Shown: positions 8,061 through 11,387 of the stretch, piece after piece | Position numbering within the stretch: position 1 is the first letter of the stretch | Layout: each line of letters opens with the position of its first letter | Assembly: GCA_000431155.1 (NCBI GenBank) | Contig: HF985623.1 | Span: 1 to 11,387, forward strand | DNA: 11,387 nucleotides | DNA from: Bacteroides sp. CAG:927 | GTDB taxonomy: Bacteria; Bacteroidota; Bacteroidia; Bacteroidales; Muribaculaceae | Direction of reading: 5' to 3' | Position numbers and translations under genes: made by a program | Notes under the pieces: model-generated | Database searches by the model: none | The model's input: the letters and a program-made list of their open reading frames with translations, nothing else | Told to the model about the DNA's origin: nothing

Positions 8061-8741
8061 ATGACACCTCAAATAATAGTTCACATGAGTACCACTATAG
8101 ACGGTCGTATTGATTGTCCTGTAGTGGCACAACTCGGTTCTGACGAATATTATAAGGCTCTCGCATCATTTGAGCCAAGTTCCAAACTGACCGGTCGCGT
8201 CACGGCCGCCATAGAATGTCCCGCTGTAATTGGAGAAAAGCCAACTAAGGCAGTCACCGAATTGTTGCCGAAACAGCACCACGCAGCCATTGACAGCAAC
8301 ATTTATGAAATTATCGTTGACACCCATGGTCGCCTTGAATGGGGCAGCAACAATGTTGACGGCAATCCCGTATTGGTCATCATGAGCCAAAGCACTCCTG
8401 CTGAAACGCTCGTGGATCTTAATAAAAAAGGCATATCCTATATTGTAACCGGTAAAGACCAAATTGATCTGCTGGATGCAATGGAAACACTACACGACTC
8501 ATTTGGCATTGAGCGGGTAGCCGTTGTAGGAGGCGGATGCATATGCGGCGGATTTCTTGCTGCCGGACTTGTTGATGAAGTAAGCCTCGTAATTGGTCCC
8601 GGCATAGATGGGCGCAAAGGTGAGGCATCCGTCTTTGACGGCATCGTAAAGTCAAACAACACTCCCTATCGCTTTCATCTTAAAGCCGTGGACAAAATAG
8701 GCGCCGACACTGTATGGCTACGCTACCATAAGCCCTACTGA
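8061..8741 (+). CDS. RibD_C / dihydrofolate-reductase-fold NAD(P)H-dependent reductase
   Basis: This 226-residue protein resembles the C-terminal reductase domain of RibD. It begins with the strand and turn IIVHMSTTIDGRID (residues 5-18), comparable to the SLDGRIA start of this fold. It has a glycine-rich dinucleotide-binding stretch VVGGGCICGGFLAAGLVDE (G157-G158-G159) and ends with VIGPGIDGRKGEAS and a C-terminal strand. The family reduces pyrimidine or pterin-like substrates with NADPH, but stand-alone members without the deaminase domain often have unknown substrates, so a riboflavin role should not be assumed. No other riboflavin or folate gene is nearby. It follows the AraC-like gene by 11 nt and is probably co-transcribed. 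That context suggests a detoxifying or stress-linked reductase co-regulated with efflux (inference). Confidence 0.88.
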   Translation: MTPQIIVHMSTTIDGRIDCPVVAQLGSDEYYKALASFEPSSKLTGRVTAAIECPAVIGEKPTKAVTELLPKQHHAAIDSNIYEIIVDTHGRLEWGSNNVDGNPVLVIMSQSTPAETLVDLNKKGISYIVTGKDQIDLLDAMETLHDSFGIERVAVVGGGCICGGFLAAGLVDEVSLVIGPGIDGRKGEASVFDGIVKSNNTPYRFHLKAVDKIGADTVWLRYHKPY

Positions 8742-8780
8742 CCCGCTAATTGCCTCCCAGGCCCCGATCAGATTCTACTT

Positions 8781-8830
8781 ACAGGCACAGAATTAGCATT
8801 GACTTAAGCGCATGCTTATCCTGTGGCTGT
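8781..8830. repeat. Nested inverted repeat downstream of the reductase gene
   Basis: The outer arms ACAGGCACAG (8781-8790) and CTGTGGCTGT (8821-8830) pair at 9 of 10 positions. Inside is a second perfect dyad, TAAGC (8805-8809), loop GCAT, GCTTA (8814-8818). A transcript would fold into a hairpin of about 50 nt beginning 40 nt past the reductase stop. There is no T-run after it, so it is not a typical intrinsic terminator; it may protect the 3' end of the mRNA or be a protein-binding site. Confidence 0.45.
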
Positions 8831-8868
8831 TTACCGGCTACAACTAATTCTAAAATATTTGCGGAATT

Positions 8869-8899
8869 TTTGCCGATTAGGTAATAATTGCTAATTTTG
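8869..8899 (+). promoter_or_regulatory. Promoter of the AAA+ ATPase leader transcript
   Basis: TTTG at 8869-8872, a 19-bp gap and TAATTTTG at 8892-8899 form an excellent match to the Bacteroidetes promoter (-33 TTTG, -7 TAnnTTTG). Transcription would begin near 8905-8908, about 350 nt before the ATPase start codon. This makes the interval 8905-9255 a long untranslated or partly translated leader. Confidence 0.7.
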
Positions 8900-8969
8900 C
8901 GACATGATAGGTTATGCCGCCATTGTTGCACAACCTATTTCATACAGTTTAATTACTTCATTTTCAACT

Positions 8970-9044
8970 ATGAAGCATCAGCATCTCAACAGCAATAAAT
9001 TTTGCGGGTCCGCGCCTCCCGGTGCGGAAATGAGGTGCGCATAG
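8970..9044 (+). CDS. Possible 24-residue leader peptide
   Basis: ATG at 8970, 24 sense codons, TAG at 9042-9044. The peptide starts MKHQHLNSNK and ends with FCGSAPPGAEMRCA. It begins about 65 nt after the predicted transcription start. Its last eleven codons lie inside the alternative hairpins at 9009-9039, and its stop codon is directly followed by TTTTTT. That placement is what a regulatory leader peptide would show, with ribosome position deciding which hairpin forms. There is no clear Shine-Dalgarno sequence. I have an impression of having seen similar peptides in Bacteroidales sequences but cannot verify it. Chance is possible for an ORF this short. Confidence 0.4.
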   Translation: MKHQHLNSNKFCGSAPPGAEMRCA

Positions 9045-9050
9045 TTTTTT
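9009..9050 (+). promoter_or_regulatory. Two mutually exclusive hairpins followed by T6 (candidate attenuator)
   Basis: Stem A pairs TCCGCGCC (9009-9016) with GGTGCGGA (9021-9028) around a 4-nt loop: 8 bp with one G-U. Stem B pairs CGCGCCTC (9011-9018) with GAGGTGCG (9032-9039) around a 13-nt loop: also 8 bp with one G-U. Both use 9011-9016, so only one can exist at a time. A T6 run (9045-9050) follows stem B by five bases, so B could act as a terminator and A as its competitor. The gap before the T-run is longer than in a strong terminator. Confidence 0.45.
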
Positions 9051-9077
9051 CCCACCAACATTTTTTCAACCGCAGAA

Positions 9078-9146
9078 ATGCTCCGACAGCCATTGGTGCG
9101 TCCTTACGTATCGCTATCCCGGCAGTCGGAACAGAGAGTTCTTTGA
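9078..9146 (+). CDS. Possible 22-residue small ORF in the leader
   Basis: ATG at 9078, stop TGA at 9144-9146, in the same frame as the upstream 24-codon ORF but separated from it by the TAG at 9042. The peptide begins MLRQPLVRPY and is basic. The surrounding segment 9047-9143 is free of stops in all three forward frames, so the ORF may simply reflect composition or a structured RNA. No function can be assigned. Confidence 0.2.
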   Translation: MLRQPLVRPYVSLSRQSEQRVL

Positions 9147-9147
9147 C

Positions 9148-9195
9148 ATGCTGGTGACAACTCCGGAGGAAGGCTTCCGGATGATGTTAAAATAA
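9148..9195 (+). CDS. Possible 15-residue small ORF in the leader
   Basis: ATG at 9148, two bases after the TGA of the preceding small ORF, ending at TAA 9193-9195; the peptide starts MLVTTPEEGF. The same frame is open backward without an ATG to 9034, so this could be the end of a longer, non-ATG or degraded reading frame. A strong hairpin (9162-9181) lies inside it. Confidence 0.2.
   Translation: MLVTTPEEGFRMMLK
9162..9181 (+). promoter_or_regulatory. Strong leader hairpin
   Basis: TCCGGAGG (9162-9169) pairs with CTTCCGGA (9174-9181) around the 4-nt loop AAGG, 8 bp with one G-U. No T-run follows, so it is not a terminator. It is part of the leader between the inverted-repeat arms. Confidence 0.45.
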
Positions 9196-9225
9196 TGTGA
9201 TTAGTAAAATGAAGTAATAATTACC

Positions 9226-9245
9226 GGAGGGCTTTTCAGCTCTCC
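9226..9245 (+). promoter_or_regulatory. Hairpin directly upstream of the ATPase start codon
   Basis: GGAGGGC (9226-9232) pairs with GCTCTCC (9239-9245) around the loop TTTTCA, 7 bp with one G-U, ending 10 nt before the ATG. It contains the only purine-rich Shine-Dalgarno-like sequence in the area, locked in the stem and too far upstream to be an ordinary ribosome binding site. It may influence translation initiation. Confidence 0.4.
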
Positions 9246-9255
9246 TTAAAACTGT

Positions 9256-11184
9256 ATGAATATGAAACAAAAATCCCCAATATCCGTAGGTAAGATTCAA
9301 TTCTATACCTACAACTGTGACCAGATAGATGATTTGGTATTCATTGAACAGTTCCCGTATGACAACCGCACCGATTTCTTGGTGAATCGGTCATTAGGAG
9401 GTGTGGCAGTGAAAATAGAGATTGAGAATGAGCGGTCCGGCAAGGGTGCCAGACGCAATGTTGCCTTTCAGCTTGTAGATGTCACCGCACGCTGTGAGGT
9501 GGCTGTAAAGAGCGCGAGAATCAGTCTAAGAGAGAGTGATTCTTTCAAAAATGAATATGTATATTTCCCCGCCAATTCATACGAAATAAAACCCGGGAAT
9601 ACATACAAACTGCTGGTCAGCGACCTCACCGCATCACAGACTCTGTATGAGCGAGTGTTCCATCTTTTTGACAAAGATTCGCTTCCGCATCCTGTAGATT
9701 GGTATGCGGTGTGCGATGCCGGCATCCGTTGCCCATGGGGTGATGAGCTGTACAAGACAGTAAAAGCCGAAGACTGTCAACAATATTATGTGAGATTCAA
9801 TATCACACAGAAATTTGGCAGCATGTTACCCTCCATACTTCCACAACTGGAAATGAGGCTTTTCTATCCAAACGGACGGTACGTTGAAATAAATTTCAGC
9901 GAGCCGCAATATACTGACTCGGAACATTATAAATCCGGAGAACGGTTCGTGGAATTTCCATTCACAACCATTAGTGAATACAATGGAGTGTTCTATGCCG
10001 AATTGCTGTGCATGGAATACCCCATTGCCGGATTTGTATTTGACAGCAACGCCGACAACGACCAAGGCACATGGTCCGGGAAATATTTAAAGCCTCTTGA
10101 AGAATATTCACTTGAAGCTGCCGGCGCTCGATGGGCTGATGGCTGTGCCGAGGGTGATGAGTCTGCATCAGAAGAAGACGATAAATTCATTAAGCTTCTT
10201 GATGAGTTTATAAACTGTGGTAAAAGCTCTGAATCAGAAGATGAAGCTGCCGATGTCAACACCAATGCAAGCTGCGATATTGATGATTCCGACAAATCAT
10301 CTGACGCTGATCATCAGAACATATTGCTGCCGTCATTGTTGGACCATCTGACAGGACTTCGTTCCGTGAAAGCGAAACTCACTGTTTACGAACGTGTTGT
10401 CCGATTCAACAAACTGCGTACTGAGAGCGGCTTGCCCACAACATCCGCACCCCTGCATGCCATGTTTCTTGGATCGCCCGGCACCGGGAAAACCACTGTG
10501 GCAAAAATGATGGGTATGATACTCCACCGTGCAGGTGTGCTGTCAAAAGGTCATGTCGTTGTACGTGAGCGTGCCACCCTGCTGGGCCAGAACTACAATT
10601 CCGAAGCTGAGAATACCATTGCCGCCATAAAGGAGGCTCAGGGAGGTATCCTACTGATTGATGAGGCATATCAGCTATACCAGCCCAATGATCCCCGCGA
10701 CCCCGGGAAGTTTGTTATTGACACACTCCTCACTGCTTTGGCCGATGAAACCAACCGCGACTGGATGCTCGTCCTCGCCGGTTATCCCGACGATATGAAG
10801 CGGATGTTTGACATGAACCCGGGATTCAAATCAAGAATACCTGAGAGCAACATCTATCTTTTTGAAGATTTCACAGAAGAAGAGCTTGTTGAAATCGCTG
10901 AGAAATACTTTTCGCGATACCATTACAGCCTCTCGCCTGAAGCACGCGACACCCTTTGCACACGGCTAAGTAAAGATTACAAGAACCGTAAGAGAACTTT
11001 CGGAAATGCCCGTCATGTAATCAATCTTATTCAGACCGAAATCATCCCGGCCATGGCCGTCCGCGTCACAAACCATCCTGTAAGTGATCCAAACGCCCTG
11101 ATTAAGATCAAAGCCGCCGATATACCTGACTTCATTGAGCCCATCCCTGACACTTCCCGGCCTATAGTGGGATTTGTCAAATAA
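9256..11184 (+). CDS. AAA+ ATPase of the CbbX/SpoVK group with a novel-looking N-terminal region
   Basis: This is a 642-residue protein with no signal peptide or membrane helix. Residues 1 to about 290 are beta-strand-rich and hydrophilic, perhaps two domains (about 10-140 and 150-270), and match no family I can name. Residues about 295-355 form an acidic Ser/Asp/Glu-rich linker. From 357 follows a CbbX-like AAA+ module: LLDHLTGLRSVK, Walker A GSPGTGKT (406-413, K412), Walker B ILLIDEAY (D469, E470), LVLAGYPDDM as the sensor-1 strand, NPGFKSRIP with the probable arginine finger R527, and sensor 2 FGNARHVINL (R586). Such ATPases form hexameric remodelling machines. The N-terminal half presumably selects the target, which is unknown. 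The gene stands alone behind a long structured leader. ATG 9256 is used; an in-frame ATG at 9262 is also possible. Confidence 0.9.
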   Translation: MNMKQKSPISVGKIQFYTYNCDQIDDLVFIEQFPYDNRTDFLVNRSLGGVAVKIEIENERSGKGARRNVAFQLVDVTARCEVAVKSARISLRESDSFKNEYVYFPANSYEIKPGNTYKLLVSDLTASQTLYERVFHLFDKDSLPHPVDWYAVCDAGIRCPWGDELYKTVKAEDCQQYYVRFNITQKFGSMLPSILPQLEMRLFYPNGRYVEINFSEPQYTDSEHYKSGERFVEFPFTTISEYNGVFYAELLCMEYPIAGFVFDSNADNDQGTWSGKYLKPLEEYSLEAAGARWADGCAEGDESASEEDDKFIKLLDEFINCGKSSESEDEAADVNTNASCDIDDSDKSSDADHQNILLPSLLDHLTGLRSVKAKLTVYERVVRFNKLRTESGLPTTSAPLHAMFLGSPGTGKTTVAKMMGMILHRAGVLSKGHVVVRERATLLGQNYNSEAENTIAAIKEAQGGILLIDEAYQLYQPNDPRDPGKFVIDTLLTALADETNRDWMLVLAGYPDDMKRMFDMNPGFKSRIPESNIYLFEDFTEEELVEIAEKYFSRYHYSLSPEARDTLCTRLSKDYKNRKRTFGNARHVINLIQTEIIPAMAVRVTNHPVSDPNALIKIKAADIPDFIEPIPDTSRPIVGFVK

Positions 11185-11202
11185 TCTTCGTTCAACAATT
11201 TC

Positions 11203-11235
11203 GGCCCGAGGCCATGTGAAGTGACCCCGATTTTT
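11203..11235 (+). terminator. Weak candidate terminator after the ATPase gene
   Basis: GGCC (11203-11206), loop CGA, GGCC (11210-11213) lies 19 nt after the stop codon, and a T5 run occurs at 11231-11235. An outer TCGG/CCGA pairing (11201-11204 with 11227-11230) directly before the T-run is an alternative. The stems are short, so this is tentative. Confidence 0.3.
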
Positions 11236-11248
11236 AGTTTAAAGAAAA

Positions 11249-11383
11249 TCACAAAACACCTTTCCCTTTGCAATATGGGCATACTCTTCTGGCACATTCA
11301 ACCGGATATTCCTTATTCGAATCAGAACCCCAATAAATCTCAACTTCATCAGAACAATAGTTCGTTAAAAATTTGATTATAGG
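11249..11383 (-). pseudogene. Possible C-terminal remnant or ATG-less end of an unknown ORF
   Basis: The minus strand is open for about 44 codons from just inside the right edge to a TGA at 11249-11251. It has protein-like content (SDEVEIYWGSDSNKEYP, then CARRVCPYCKGKGVL) including a CPYC pair of zinc-ribbon appearance. No ATG occurs in the frame, and an in-frame TAG at 11384-11386 lies at its upstream edge. It could be a broken gene end, a short gene with an unusual start, or chance. No function is assigned. Confidence 0.2.
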
Positions 11384-11387
11384 CTAA

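Larger units (their letters stand above)
8952..9218. repeat. Perfect 13-bp inverted repeat enclosing the leader ORFs
   Basis: ATTACTTCATTTT (8952-8964) and AAAATGAAGTAAT (9206-9218) are exact reverse complements 241 nt apart. In RNA they would form a closing stem for the leader domain; in DNA they could be the ends of a small miniature element. I see no convincing target-site duplication next to them, which favours the RNA reading. Confidence 0.6.
8909..9255 (+). ncRNA. Candidate structured leader RNA / attenuator upstream of the AAA+ ATPase gene
   Basis: This stretch has no large gene but dense structure. In order: a 5' hairpin (AGGTT...AACCT with inner TGC/GCA, 8909-8936); a 13-nt arm (8952-8964) perfectly complementary to 9206-9218; a 24-codon ORF (8970-9044) ending inside two mutually exclusive stems that precede a T6 run; a second ORF (9078-9146); a third (9148-9195); a strong hairpin (9162-9181); and a last hairpin (9226-9245) just before the ATPase gene. 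The promoter at 8869-8899 would make all of it the 5' leader. I do not recognise it as a known riboswitch or leader class. It could instead be a repeated element inserted upstream of the gene. Confidence 0.5.

Noticed and set aside
8166..8662. Minus-strand open frames over the reductase gene
   Set aside because: They are antisense to a gene with clear RibD_C features and have no support of their own.
8742..9255. tRNA, rRNA or known riboswitch in the long intergenic region
   Set aside because: No cloverleaf, rRNA core sequence or recognised riboswitch core (TPP, cobalamin, SAM, FMN) was seen.
11275..11376. Plus-strand 33-codon ORF at the right edge
   Set aside because: Low-complexity, Asn/Gln-rich content with no promoter or family features; the opposite strand looks more protein-like.

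Overview
The window looks like a chromosomal accessory stretch from a member of the Bacteroidales (Bacteroidota), of the Bacteroides/Muribaculaceae type. The basis is the Bacteroidetes-style tyrosine recombinase, an RND pump whose sequence resembles Bacteroides AcrB-like proteins, promoters of the Bacteroidetes class (TTTG then TAnnTTTG) and start sites with little or no Shine-Dalgarno sequence. Genus cannot be fixed from the sequence alone.

Layout. (1) 24-1250, minus: a complete tyrosine recombinase. (2) 1356-7074, minus: a three-gene tripartite efflux operon read as adaptor lipoprotein, RND pump, outer-membrane channel. The genes overlap by 4 and 11 nt, and the operon ends at an intrinsic terminator (1344-1385). 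(3) 7075-7245: a divergent control region with a candidate promoter for each direction and a perfect 15-bp direct repeat. (4) 7246-8741, plus: an AraC-family regulator followed 11 nt later by a RibD_C/DHFR-fold reductase. (5) 8742-9255: a 514-nt region without a large gene but rich in structure. (6) 9256-11184, plus: a 642-residue protein with an unfamiliar beta-rich N-terminal half, an acidic linker and a CbbX/SpoVK-type AAA+ ATPase domain. (7) 11185-11387: a possible terminator and a possible C-terminal end of a cysteine-containing ORF on the minus strand.

How the parts may work together. The AraC regulator most likely controls the divergent efflux operon through the 15-bp repeats, one of which lies where the efflux promoter's upstream element should be. 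The reductase is co-oriented with the regulator and probably co-transcribed, so efflux and reduction of a toxic compound may be joint outputs; this is inference.

The most unusual part is the approximately 350-nt leader in front of the AAA+ gene. It has a good Bacteroidetes promoter (8869-8899), a perfect 13-bp inverted repeat that could close a 267-nt RNA domain (8952-9218), a 24-codon ORF whose end overlaps two mutually exclusive hairpins with a T6 tract immediately downstream, two further small ORFs and two more hairpins. This is the architecture of an attenuator or structured cis-regulatory RNA, and is the best candidate here for something undescribed.
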